From Sva-07 sp963793335 (GTDB lineage Bacteria; Actinomycetota; Acidimicrobiia; Acidimicrobiales; Ilumatobacteraceae): a stretch of 64,000 bases of DNA. Under the pieces are notes generated by a model, which did not search any database, was not told where the DNA came from, and was given only the letters and a program-made list of their open reading frames with translations. Position numbers and translations under genes: made by a program. The stretch lies in the NCBI GenBank assembly GCA_963793335.1, contig CAWBZS010000009.1, forward strand, positions 1-64,000, given 5' to 3'. Positions 55,292-63,634 of this stretch are shown here, piece after piece. Each line of letters opens with the position of its first letter. Within the stretch, counting starts at the first letter, position 1.

Positions 55292-56072
55292 TCACACACT
55301 GATGAGATCGGTGATCGCCGCGGCGGGGTCGCCGCTCGTGACCAGCGTCTCGCCGACGAGCACCGCGTCGTAGCCAGCAGCTCGCAGCGACCGGGCGTCG
55401 GCGGCACCGCGGACGCCCGACTCGGCCACCTTGACCGCGTGATCGGGGATCACGCCGGCCATGCGCACCGCACGCTCGTGGTCGACCTGGAACGTGATGA
55501 GGTCTCGCTGGTTGACGCCGACGAGGGTCGCATCGGCAGCGAGGGCATGTTCGAGTTCGATCTCGTCGTGGATCTCGACCAGCACGTCCAGGCCGATGTC
55601 GATGGCCAGCGCATGCAGCGCGGCAAGCTCGTCCGGGTCGAGTGCCGCAGCGATCAGCAGGACGCAGTCGGCGCCCATGATGCGGGCGTCGAGCACATCG
55701 CGTTCGCCGACGGTGAAGTCCTTGCGGATGACCGGCAACGAGCAAGCGGCACGAGCGACCTGGAGGTCAGACACCGAACCACCGAAGTGATCCACGTCGG
55801 TGAGCACCGACATGCAGGCCGCTCCCCCACGTTCGTACGTCGCCGCCATCTCGGCCGGGTCGAGATCCGCGTGGAGGACGCCTTTCGACGGTGATCGGCG
55901 CTTGATCTCCGCGATGACGCCGAGCTCGGATCGTTCAGCGAGCGCGGCAGCGGAAGCCCCGCGTCGGGGGCATCGACCGAGCCCGATCCAGCAGTCGCTC
56001 GATCGGGCGTCGATCGGCGGAGGCGACCGCCCGATGGTGATCGAGGATCTTGTCGAGGTAGGTCGCCGCCAT
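55292..56072 (-). pseudogene. trpC: Indole-3-glycerol phosphate synthase, frameshifted
   Basis: The N-terminus MAATYLDKILDHHRAV starts at 56072 and reads to MPPTRGF, then stops early. The rest continues in another frame as AALAERSELGVIAEIKRRSP, including the catalytic KRRSPSK, PVIRKDF, VGVNQRDL, VAESGV and VGETLV. Deleting one C (55952-55953) restores 259 residues, the normal TrpC length. Because tryptophan synthesis needs TrpC and the rest is perfectly conserved, a consensus error is likelier than a true pseudogene. It follows the monooxygenase gene by 17 bases and shares its promoter. Confidence 0.85.
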
Positions 56073-56089
56073 GTTCGGCTCAGGGCCGG

Positions 56090-56395
56090 TCAGAGTCCCT
56101 TGCCGCGCACCGGCGTGAGCATGGTGAGCTCTGGCCGACCGGCGAGGATGCCACCGAACGCGTTCATGATCTGCTTCATCACGTCACTGGTGCTGTGGGC
56201 CTGCAGTGCGTCGCCGTCCGCGTACAGCTCGTACATGTAGGCGACGTTGGCGTCATTCGGGTCCTCGAGCAGCTGGTAGAGCAGGGTGCCGTCTTCCGAC
56301 CCCACGTGGTCCATCATCGGCGCCAGCCCGGCGTAGAGGTCATCGCGCTTTCCGTCGATGCAGGTGAACTTGGCGATCATTGCTACTTGGCTCAT
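56090..56395 (-). CDS. Antibiotic biosynthesis monooxygenase (ABM) domain protein
   Basis: The 101-residue protein has the ferredoxin-like ABM fold pattern: VAMIAKFTCIDGKRDDLYAG, GTLLYQLLEDPNDANVAYMY and ALQAHSTSDVMKQIMNAFGG. Members act on quinols, heme or reactive intermediates, and many have no known substrate. TACGGT (56409-56404) eight bases before the ATG makes it the first gene of a two-gene unit with trpC, an unusual pairing. Confidence 0.83.
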   Translation of the reverse strand: MSQVAMIAKFTCIDGKRDDLYAGLAPMMDHVGSEDGTLLYQLLEDPNDANVAYMYELYADGDALQAHSTSDVMKQIMNAFGGILAGRPELTMLTPVRGKGL

Positions 56396-56423
56396 GGGCG
56401 CCGACCGTAGCGGCTGGGTGAGC

Positions 56424-57734
56424 TCAGAACCCCAGCCGATCGCCGACGGTTGCCAGCAACTCGCTGATCGGCACCCGGACCTGCTCGGTGGTGTCACGGT
56501 CTCGAACGGTGACCGCGTTGTCGTCGAGGGAGTCGAAGTCGACGGTGACTGCGAGCGGCGTGCCGATCTCGTCTTGGCGCCGGTATCGCTTGCCGATGTT
56601 CTGCGTCTCGTCGTAGTCGACCATGTACCGGTCGGCGAGCAGCTTGCGAACCTCGTGGGCCAGCGGGGTGAGCGTGTCCTTCTTCGACAGTGGCAACACC
56701 GCCACCTTGTACGGCGCGAGGCGCGGATGCAAGCGCAACACGGTACGCGACTCGCCGTTGACCTCGTCCTCATCGTATGCCGCCAGCAGGAACGCTGCCA
56801 TGGTGCGGGTGGCACCGGCGGCCGGCTCGACCACATGCGGCACGTAGCGCTCGTTGGTCTGCGGATCGAAGTAGTCGAGCCGCTCACCGGAGTGCTCGGC
56901 GTGCTGTGTCAGGTCGTAGTCGGAACGCTGTGCGATGCCTTCGAGTTCGTCGAACCCCCATGGGAACTCGAACTCGACGTCGGACGTCCCGGTGGAGTAG
57001 TGCGACAACTCGTCGTCGTCGTGCGCCCGCAGCCGCAGCATCGACTCCGGAATGCCATGCTCGACGTACCACTGGAGCCGAGCGTTGCACCAATACTCGT
57101 ACCACGTCGCCGACTCCTCCGGTGGCACGAAGAACTCGAGTTCCATCTGCTCGAACTCACGTGTGCGGAAGATCCAGTTCTGCGGCGTGATCTCGTTGCG
57201 GAAACTCTTGCCGACCTGGGCGATGCCGAACGGCGGCTTCTTGCGCGAGGTCTGCAGCACGTTGGAGAAGTTGGTGAACATCCCCTGTGCGGTTTCGGGG
57301 CGCAGATACGCATCGGCGCCCGTTCCCTCGACCGGACCGGCCTGTGTCTTGAACATCAGGTTGAACTCGCGAGCCTCGGTGAAGCTGTGCTTGGCGTCGC
57401 AGTTCGGACAGACGTCGGGATCGTCGAGCTTGTCGAGGCGGAATCGCTGCTTGCACTTCGTGCAGTCGACGAGCGGGTCGGTGAAGTTCGCGAGGTGCCC
57501 CGACGCCTGCCACACCTGCGGCGGGCTGAGGATGGCCGCATCGATCAGCACCACGTCGTCACGTTGCTGCACGATGGCGCGTAGCCAGGCATCCTTGACA
57601 TTGCGCAGCAGCAGCGAACCCAGCGGCCCGTAGTCGTACGTCGAGCGGAAACCGCCGTAGATCTCGGCCGACTGGTAGACGAAGCCGCGGCGTTTGCAGA
57701 GGCTGACGATCTGGTCGAGGTCGGTGGCAGGCAT
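56424..57734 (-). CDS. glyS: Glycyl-tRNA synthetase (dimeric type)
   Basis: The 436-residue class II synthetase charges tRNA-Gly. It has motif 1 region GGFRSTYDYGPLGSLLLRNV, a zinc-type insertion CTKCKQRFRLDKLDDPDVCP, LRPETAQGMFTNF, motif 2 in QVGKSFRNEITP, and the C-terminal anticodon-binding domain (VLPLSKKDTLTPLAHEVRKL). It is the alpha2 type used by Actinobacteria, not the alpha2beta2 type. The start at 57734 follows TAGCCT (57748-57743) by eight bases; the longer frame to 57812 runs into the upstream hairpin. Confidence 0.95.
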   Translation of the reverse strand: MPATDLDQIVSLCKRRGFVYQSAEIYGGFRSTYDYGPLGSLLLRNVKDAWLRAIVQQRDDVVLIDAAILSPPQVWQASGHLANFTDPLVDCTKCKQRFRLDKLDDPDVCPNCDAKHSFTEAREFNLMFKTQAGPVEGTGADAYLRPETAQGMFTNFSNVLQTSRKKPPFGIAQVGKSFRNEITPQNWIFRTREFEQMELEFFVPPEESATWYEYWCNARLQWYVEHGIPESMLRLRAHDDDELSHYSTGTSDVEFEFPWGFDELEGIAQRSDYDLTQHAEHSGERLDYFDPQTNERYVPHVVEPAAGATRTMAAFLLAAYDEDEVNGESRTVLRLHPRLAPYKVAVLPLSKKDTLTPLAHEVRKLLADRYMVDYDETQNIGKRYRRQDEIGTPLAVTVDFDSLDDNAVTVRDRDTTEQVRVPISELLATVGDRLGF

Positions 57735-57762
57735 AGGCGGCCAGGCTACCGACGGCCCAATT

Positions 57763-57816
57763 CCGTTTGCGTTGCAGTTTCGGTGGCCCGCCCCGCCGAA
57801 ACTGCAACGCAAACGG
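57763..57816. terminator. Perfect 21-bp inverted repeat after recO
   Basis: Bases 57763-57783 are the exact reverse complement of 57796-57816, separated by a 12-base GC-rich loop. It lies between the recO stop and the glyS promoter, both on the minus strand, and probably ends the recO transcript. As at 5171, the arms are unusually long and perfect for a terminator. Confidence 0.75.
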
Positions 57817-57822
57817 GATGCG

Positions 57823-58551
57823 TCAGTGCGATTCGAACATGGCGACGGCTCTCAGACGGCGTTCGATGTGGAACTCGAGCGCCCGCGTCGCCAGCGATGC
57901 CACCTCATGGGTGATCGGCGACTCGTCGCGTGCCAGCGCGTACACCAATTGCCCGCCGAGAATCTCGCGCATCACCTCGATCGCGCCCGGACTGATCGAC
58001 TGCCCGGACCGACACGATCGACACAACACGCCACCCTCGTTGAGGTCGAACGCAACGAACTGGACCCCCAGTCCAGACTCGCCGCAGCGAAGACAACGAT
58101 CGAGCTCGGGGCGCATCCCTTCGCTCGCGAGCAGCTTCCAGTAGAACGCAGCCACGTTGAGCGGCGACGGCGACGTGGCGATCGTGCGCAGCACACCGAC
58201 CAACATCCGGTACAGCTGCGGATTCGGCTCGCGCTCGAGCGAGAGCTGATCGACCGCCTCGACCGCAGCAAGCCCCTGCGAGGCACGGTCAAGCGACGAC
58301 AGCATCGGCGACAACGACTCGACCGCCTCGGCCTGGCTCACGATGTCGAGTTCACGACCCCGATAGAGCAGGAGCCGAACGTGGCTCATCGGCTCGAGGC
58401 GGGCGCCGAACTTCGACTTGGTCTTGCGAACGCCCTTCGCGACCGCTCGGACCTTGCCGTTCTCGGCCGTGTGGATCACCACGATGCGGTCGGATTCGCG
58501 CAGTTTGTACGTGCGCAGGACGACCCCCGTGTCGCGGTAGAGCTCGCTCAT
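57823..58551 (-). CDS. recO: DNA repair protein RecO
   Basis: The 242-residue recombination mediator has the OB-fold start LYRDTGVVLRTYKLRESDRI, VAKGVRKTKSKFGARLEPMS, and a zinc-binding cysteine set CLRCGE and CRSC. It loads RecA with RecR and anneals single strands. It follows the degenerate cis-prenyltransferase gene by 12 bases on one transcript, mirroring the widespread actinobacterial recO-uppS neighbourhood. Confidence 0.92.
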   Translation of the reverse strand: MSELYRDTGVVLRTYKLRESDRIVVIHTAENGKVRAVAKGVRKTKSKFGARLEPMSHVRLLLYRGRELDIVSQAEAVESLSPMLSSLDRASQGLAAVEAVDQLSLEREPNPQLYRMLVGVLRTIATSPSPLNVAAFYWKLLASEGMRPELDRCLRCGESGLGVQFVAFDLNEGGVLCRSCRSGQSISPGAIEVMREILGGQLVYALARDESPITHEVASLATRALEFHIERRLRAVAMFESH

Positions 58552-58563
58552 CGGCGCACGAAC

Positions 58564-59181
58564 TCAGCTGCCATCGTCATCGATGCCGCCGAAGCGGCGC
58601 TGACGGTGCGCGAAGTCGGCAATGGCATCCAGCAGATGGTCGGCTGACAGCTCGTGCCACTCCATCGGATGGAACACCAGCTCCCCGTAGGCGAGCTCCC
58701 ACACGAGCGACGGCGGAAGCCGGGTCGATTCACCGAGCACCACGATGAGATCGGGCTCGCAATCGGCGGGTGCGTAGAGCGCCTCGGCGACGGTTGCTTC
58801 GTTGACGGGCTCGTCGGGATGGAGGCGCTGCATCGCCTCGGCGAACCGTTGACGACCATCACCGCAGGGATCGACCATGACGTGGCACGACCCGACCTGG
58901 CGTTCCCACCAGTGAACCTCCACCGGCTCCTCACCGGGCTCGAAGGCTCGTAGCGTCAGGAACGTGGCTCCAGCTTGATCGGCCACCGCTCCGAGATGCT
59001 CGACTCGTTGGTCCCAGCGCTCGTCACCGAGGTCGTCCCAGTCGCGAAGCGTGCCGCCGACCACCATGATGTGGCGCAGCAGCTGCCGAGTGGGGTCGCC
59101 GGCTCGCGTCGTGGTCGTTGCAACGGCGCCCGCGTGCCGTTCGACGGATCCCGGACGTTCAGTGGTGACAGAGCGTGGCAC
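58564..59181 (-). CDS. Degenerate cis-prenyltransferase paralogue, candidate non-catalytic partner of UppS
   Basis: The 205-residue protein aligns along its length with UppS. IMVVGGTLRDW (38-48) matches IMDGNGRW but the catalytic Asp is replaced, VDPCGDGRQRFAEAM matches the FDYGGR region, and PDLIVVLGESTRLPPSLVW matches VRTSGEQRVSNFLLW. It keeps LAYGELVF with the conserved Glu167 and the C-terminal RQRRFGG (RxG at 196-198), both of which the window's UppS has lost. It is probably inactive alone and may form the regulatory or structural subunit of a heteromeric enzyme. The GTG at 59181 is the likely start, divergent from uppS and upstream of recO. Confidence 0.8.
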   Translation of the reverse strand: MPRSVTTERPGSVERHAGAVATTTTRAGDPTRQLLRHIMVVGGTLRDWDDLGDERWDQRVEHLGAVADQAGATFLTLRAFEPGEEPVEVHWWERQVGSCHVMVDPCGDGRQRFAEAMQRLHPDEPVNEATVAEALYAPADCEPDLIVVLGESTRLPPSLVWELAYGELVFHPMEWHELSADHLLDAIADFAHRQRRFGGIDDDGS

Positions 59182-59223
59182 CCTCCCATTGTTCCACGCC
59201 GCGCACCATCGGCGCTGGCTGGC

Positions 59224-59229
59224 TAACGT
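59224..59229 (+). promoter_or_regulatory. -10 box of uppS
   Basis: TAACGT at 59224-59229 lies seven bases before the GTG at 59237, the pattern of leaderless transcription found across the window. It decides the uppS start, since the open frame extends to 59051 on the plus strand, antisense to the paralogue. Confidence 0.6.
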
Positions 59230-59236
59230 GCAATTC

Positions 59237-59932
59237 GTGCCCGCCGACTCCGCCGAGCCCTCCCTCCCGTCGCCACACCCACTGCATGTGGCATGCATCA
59301 TGGATGGCAACGGTCGCTGGGCGGGTCGACGTGGCCTGCCACGAACCGAAGGGCACACCGAGGGCGAAGAGAACCTCGCCCGCCTGGTTCGCATCGCCGT
59401 CCGCCGCAACATCGGGTGGCTCACCGTGTTCGGCTTCTCCACCGAGAATTGGCAGCGGCCGCGCCCGGAGGTGCGTCACATCCTCGGCCTCCACGAGAAG
59501 CTGTTCGGCAGAGTCGCCGAGCTCAACGAGCTCAACGTACGGATCCAGTGGATCGGGCGACCGTTCGATTCTCCGATGGCCCGCACCCCCCGGTACGTCC
59601 AGCGCGCGATCCGCAAGGCGATCAACGACACCGCAAGCAACACCGGAATGGTGCTCACGGTCGCATTCGACTACGGCGGCCGATCGGAGCTGGTCGCTGC
59701 GGTCGAAGCGGCCCGCCAGGATGCCAGCGGCCTCACGGTCGACAACATCGCCGAGCATCTGTACCTCCCCGAGCTGCCGCCGGTCGACATCCTCGTTCGC
59801 ACCAGCGGGGAGCAACGAGTGTCGAACTTCCTGCTGTGGCAAGCCGCGGGCGCGGCGATCTACTTCACCGAGGCTGCCTGGCCGGACTTCGACGAGCACG
59901 AACTCGACGCTGCCTTGGCGCTCGCTCGATGA
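59237..59932 (+). CDS. uppS: Undecaprenyl (polyprenyl) diphosphate synthase
   Basis: The 231-residue cis-prenyltransferase extends farnesyl diphosphate to the lipid carrier of cell-wall synthesis. The catalytic Asp23 is in IMDGNGRWA, FGFSTENW, FDYGGRSEL and RTSGEQRVSNFLLW follow, and the end is WPDFDEHELDAALALAR. Two features are missing: the AYAE(L)YF motif reads AGAAIYF, with Ala207 at the conserved Glu position, and the C-terminal RRFGG tail is absent. Its stop overlaps the helicase ATG by four bases. It probably needs the neighbouring paralogue for full activity. Confidence 0.9.
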   Translation: MPADSAEPSLPSPHPLHVACIMDGNGRWAGRRGLPRTEGHTEGEENLARLVRIAVRRNIGWLTVFGFSTENWQRPRPEVRHILGLHEKLFGRVAELNELNVRIQWIGRPFDSPMARTPRYVQRAIRKAINDTASNTGMVLTVAFDYGGRSELVAAVEAARQDASGLTVDNIAEHLYLPELPPVDILVRTSGEQRVSNFLLWQAAGAAIYFTEAAWPDFDEHELDAALALAR

Positions 59933-61803
59933 GCGACGCACTCACCAGGGTCACCACCGCGCTGGCCAACGCCGAGGAACGGGTCGGCCAGCAACAGATG
60001 GCGTCGATGGTGGCGAGCGCCATCACCGACAAGCGCCACTTGGTCGTCCAGGCAGGCACCGGCACCGGCAAGACACTCGCCTACCTGGTTCCGGCGATCG
60101 AGGCCGACGCGCGGGTGGTGGTGGCGACCGCCACCAAGGCACTGCAGGATCAGTTGGCCACGAAGGATCTCCCGTTTCTGGCGGAACACCTCGGTCGCGA
60201 CTTCGATTTCGCCATCCTGAAGGGCCGTTCGAACTACGTCTGCCTCCAACGCCTGCGGGAGATGAGCGCGAGCGACGACGGTCAACTGGAGCTCGAGACG
60301 ATGGCGGTCACCACCAGAGTCGAGATCAAACGGCTGGCCGAATGGTCGGGCACCTCGGCCACGGGTGACATGGCCGAGCTCGACTGGACCCCGTCCGACG
60401 CCGCCTGGCGAGCGGTGAGCGTCGGCAGCGACGAGTGCCCCGGCGCCGACCGTTGCCCGCTCGGCGACCCCTGCTTCGCCGAACAGGCACGTCGGCGCGC
60501 GGCCGCCGCCGACGTGATCGTGGTCAACACCCACCTCTACGGCCTCAACGTCGCGAGCGGCGGCGCGATCCTGCCGGATCACGACGTCGTGGTGTTCGAC
60601 GAAGCCCACGTGCTCGAGGACATCATGAGCGACACCGTCGGTGTCGAGATCGCGCCAGGCCGGTTCGTTGCGTTGTCCGGCGTCGTGCGCCGAATCATCG
60701 ACAACCCCACGCTCGTCGGCTCGATCGCCGAGATCGCCGAGGCACTCCGCGATGCGCTCGCAGCACACGTCGGCAAGCGTCTCACCACCCCGCTTCCCGA
60801 CTCGGTCCAGGAGGTCCTCACCGATGCACGGCTCCGGCTCGGCCGCGTCAACGAAACCTTGGTCGCCATCGACACCAAGAACGAGGACGCCAAGCAACGC
60901 CGGCTTCGGGCGCAAACGATGACCGGCAGGGCGATCGAACAGCTCGACATCGCCATCGAAGGACGTGCCGGCTACGTCGCGTTCGTGTCCGGATCGCGCG
61001 ACTCCCCACGCCTCGAAGTGGCGCCGCTCGACGTTGGCCCAGCGATGACCGAGGGCGTGTGGTCGCAGCGCACTGCGATCCTCACCAGCGCCACCATCCC
61101 GACCTCGCTGGCGAGCAGGGTGGGGATCGCAGCCGACCGCGTCGACGTGGCCGACGTCGGCAGCCCGTTCGACTACGAACACCACTCGATGCTGTATTGC
61201 GCGATGCACCTGCCGAACCCCAACTCCGATGGGTTCCGGGCCGCCGTGCACGACGAACTCGAAGCGCTGATCACCGCCGCGGGCGGGCGGACGCTGGCAC
61301 TGTTCACCAGTTGGCGTTCGATGGACGAGGCCGCAGAAGCGCTGCGCGAGCGCATCGACCTACCGATTCTCACCCAACGCGACCTCCCGAAACCGGCCTT
61401 GATCAAGGCGTTCGCCGAGAGCGACGAGACCTGCCTGTTCGCGACCGCTGGGCTGTTCCAAGGCGTCGACGTTCCCGGCCAGACGTTGTCGCTCGTGGTG
61501 ATCGACCGCATCCCGTTTCCCCGTCCCGACGATCCGCTGCTGAGTGCACGGCGCGAGGAACTCGGCCCCACCGCGTTCTCGGAGATCGACATCCCGCGAG
61601 CGTCGATGATGTTGGCCCAGGCCTGTGGGCGCTTGATCCGCTCGGCGACCGACCGCGGCGTGGTCGCCGTGATGGATCCGCGTCTGGGCACCGCCCGCTA
61701 TCGCTGGGACATCATCAGGGCGCTGCCGCCCATGAAACGCACCAAGGTGCGCGCCGATGTCGAAGCATTCCTCGCCGACATCGCCGAACTCGGCGCCACG
61801 TAG
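59929..61803 (+). CDS. DinG/XPD-type ATP-dependent helicase
   Basis: The 624-residue superfamily 2 helicase has Walker A AGTGTGKT (42-49), an iron-sulfur insertion with Cys in SNYVCLQRL and ECPGADRCPLGDPC, the DEAH box VVFDEAHVLED, ILTSATIPTSL (motif III), and QACGRLIRSATDRG (motif VI). DinG-like enzymes unwind damaged or R-loop DNA. It is co-translated with uppS by a four-base overlap. A 13-bp hairpin follows the stop. Confidence 0.92.
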   Translation: MSDALTRVTTALANAEERVGQQQMASMVASAITDKRHLVVQAGTGTGKTLAYLVPAIEADARVVVATATKALQDQLATKDLPFLAEHLGRDFDFAILKGRSNYVCLQRLREMSASDDGQLELETMAVTTRVEIKRLAEWSGTSATGDMAELDWTPSDAAWRAVSVGSDECPGADRCPLGDPCFAEQARRRAAAADVIVVNTHLYGLNVASGGAILPDHDVVVFDEAHVLEDIMSDTVGVEIAPGRFVALSGVVRRIIDNPTLVGSIAEIAEALRDALAAHVGKRLTTPLPDSVQEVLTDARLRLGRVNETLVAIDTKNEDAKQRRLRAQTMTGRAIEQLDIAIEGRAGYVAFVSGSRDSPRLEVAPLDVGPAMTEGVWSQRTAILTSATIPTSLASRVGIAADRVDVADVGSPFDYEHHSMLYCAMHLPNPNSDGFRAAVHDELEALITAAGGRTLALFTSWRSMDEAAEALRERIDLPILTQRDLPKPALIKAFAESDETCLFATAGLFQGVDVPGQTLSLVVIDRIPFPRPDDPLLSARREELGPTAFSEIDIPRASMMLAQACGRLIRSATDRGVVAVMDPRLGTARYRWDIIRALPPMKRTKVRADVEAFLADIAELGAT

Positions 61804-61814
61804 GCACACGACCG

Positions 61815-61843
61815 GGACAACACGGGTCAGACCCGTGTTGTCC
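61815..61843. terminator. 13-bp hairpin between convergent genes
   Basis: GGACAACACGGGT (61815-61827) pairs perfectly with ACCCGTGTTGTCC (61831-61843) around CAG. The core matches the aconitase terminator. It lies between the helicase and aldolase stops and should work in both directions. Confidence 0.75.
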
Positions 61844-61855
61844 GTGATGTTGTCC

Positions 61856-62743
61856 TCAGGTGATCGAGGCGGCGAAGATGCCGTCGATGGTCTCCGACAG
61901 CGCGGCGTCGAACTCTTCGTCGCTTTGGCCGACGTTGAGGCTCTCGGTGAGTGCCCGCGAGAAGCTGGCGATCATGCCGTGTTGACGGGACAGGCGCTCG
62001 TTGGCCTCGTCACGTGGGTACCCGCCCGACAGCGCGACCACCCGCAGCACCTTGGGGTGCGCGATCAGGTCGGCGTAGAAATCGTCGACCGTCGGGATCG
62101 ACAGCTTGAGCATCACGGTCTCGTCGGCAGCGAGGGCGTCGAGTTGCTTCGCAATGCGATCGCGCAGCAGCCCTTCGGCAGCCTGCTTCTCCGGACTGGT
62201 GATGTCGACCTCCGGCTCGATGATCGGCATCAGACCGGCCGCGATGATCTCCTTGGCGACGTCGAACTGCTGGTCGACCACGGCGTTGACACCGGTCTCG
62301 TTCGCCAACTGCACCACCGACCGCATCTTCGTGCCGAACACACCGAGACCGACAGCACGGTCACACAGCGAACGCAGACCGGGAATCGGCTTCATGAGCT
62401 GCGCACCGTCGACGGCGTCAGCGAGTCCCTGGTCGACCTTCAGGAACGGCACGACGTGCTTCTGCGACCACAGGTACTCGGCCGAACCCATGCCCTCGAT
62501 CTGTCGATCCATCGTCTGCTCGAAGAGAATGGCGCCGAGCACCCGGTCACCCGTGAACGCCGGCGAGGTGACGATTCGGCTGCGCATCGCATGCATCAGG
62601 TCGAACATCTCGTCATCGTTGGTCCAGGCATCCTCACCGATGCCATACAGCCCAAGCGCCTTGGGTGTGCTCCCACCGCTCTGATCGAGCGCGGCGATGA
62701 AGCCCTGACCGGTACGAACCTTCTGCAGCATGTCGTCATTCAC
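61856..62743 (-). CDS. fda: Class I fructose-bisphosphate aldolase
   Basis: The protein, 295 residues from the GTG at 62743, matches the bacterial class I aldolase (Staphylococcus Fda-type): GFIAALDQSGGSTPKAL, GAILFEQTMDRQIEG, VVPFLKVDQGL, PIIEPEVDITSPEK, the Schiff-base lysine region VMLKLSIP, and RVVALSGGYPRDEANERL. It cleaves fructose-1,6-bisphosphate in glycolysis. TACAGT (62756-62751) is seven bases before this GTG. An ATG at 62761 would precede the box, and an ATG at 62731 with upstream GGAAGGG is another possibility. Confidence 0.92.
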   Translation of the reverse strand: MNDDMLQKVRTGQGFIAALDQSGGSTPKALGLYGIGEDAWTNDDEMFDLMHAMRSRIVTSPAFTGDRVLGAILFEQTMDRQIEGMGSAEYLWSQKHVVPFLKVDQGLADAVDGAQLMKPIPGLRSLCDRAVGLGVFGTKMRSVVQLANETGVNAVVDQQFDVAKEIIAAGLMPIIEPEVDITSPEKQAAEGLLRDRIAKQLDALAADETVMLKLSIPTVDDFYADLIAHPKVLRVVALSGGYPRDEANERLSRQHGMIASFSRALTESLNVGQSDEEFDAALSETIDGIFAASIT

Positions 62744-62833
62744 CCTTCCGACTGTAGTCATCGAGCGACGCGCACGTTGCCAGATCTGCCGGAGTCGGGA
62801 CCAAGGGCCCACCGATCGCTACGGTCGACCCCC

Positions 62834-63634
62834 ATGACCGCACCGGAGCCGACGACCCCAGAGCGGGTGGTGCACTGTGCCATCTCGAACCAGATCGCAA
62901 CGATCGCCCTCGACTCACAGCGCAATCGCAACGCCCTGTCGCGCCAACTGCTCGCTGATCTCCATCGAGCCCTGGACGAGGCCGAAGCGGCCGAGGTTCG
63001 TGCCATCGTGCTCACCCACCGAGGTCCGGCCTTCTGCGCAGGGGCCGATCTCAAGGAGCGAGCGGCGGCAGGCAGCGCACCTGCCGATTCGACGCCGTTC
63101 GTCCGCGCGCTCGAACGGCTGATGGATGCGCAGTGCCCCACGATCGCCGTCGTCGACGGGGCGGTGCGCGCCGGCGGCATCGGGCTGATGGCAGCGTGCG
63201 ATCTCGTCGTCGTCCACGATGCCACCACCTTTGCGCTCACGGAAGTGCGCATCGGCGTCGCACCGGCGATCATCGCCGTGCCGATCCTGCGACGGGTGGC
63301 ACCGAGTCAGATCGCAGCGGCCATGCTCACCGGCGAAGCGTTCGATGCGGAGGACGCTCGCCGAATCGGCCTCGTCACCCACGTCAGCAGCGACGTTGCC
63401 ACCACGGCCCGGGAACTCTGCGAAGGAATCCTGCACGGGGCTCCGAGCGCCGTTGCGGCCACCAAGCGGGTACTCCACACCGTGGCGACGATGGACCGAT
63501 CCCAGGCATTCGACGCGATGGCGACGTTGTCCAACGAGATGTTCAACGGCGCCGACGCCGCCGAGGGGATGGCGGCCTTCGCCGAGAAGCGGCGTCCGAC
63601 GTGGAGCCCGGCCGCAGCGCCGGACGCCTCGTGA
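62834..63634 (+). CDS. Crotonase-family enoyl-CoA hydratase/isomerase
   Basis: The 266-residue protein has the oxyanion-hole segments HRGPAFCAGADLKER and VVDGAVRAGGIGLMAACDLV. The first catalytic Glu is replaced by Gly, while the second is kept in FALTEVRIGVAPAI. It is a third crotonase in this window with a partly altered active site. TACGGT (62820-62825) lies eight bases before the ATG. Its stop overlaps the GTG of the next hydrolase by four bases (GTGA), so the two are coupled. Confidence 0.87.
   Translation: MTAPEPTTPERVVHCAISNQIATIALDSQRNRNALSRQLLADLHRALDEAEAAEVRAIVLTHRGPAFCAGADLKERAAAGSAPADSTPFVRALERLMDAQCPTIAVVDGAVRAGGIGLMAACDLVVVHDATTFALTEVRIGVAPAIIAVPILRRVAPSQIAAAMLTGEAFDAEDARRIGLVTHVSSDVATTARELCEGILHGAPSAVAATKRVLHTVATMDRSQAFDAMATLSNEMFNGADAAEGMAAFAEKRRPTWSPAAAPDAS

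Noticed and set aside
59051..59236. Longer N-terminus of UppS from the ATG at 59051
   Set aside because: The extra residues are antisense to the divergent paralogue and the -10 box at 59224-59229 points to the GTG at 59237.
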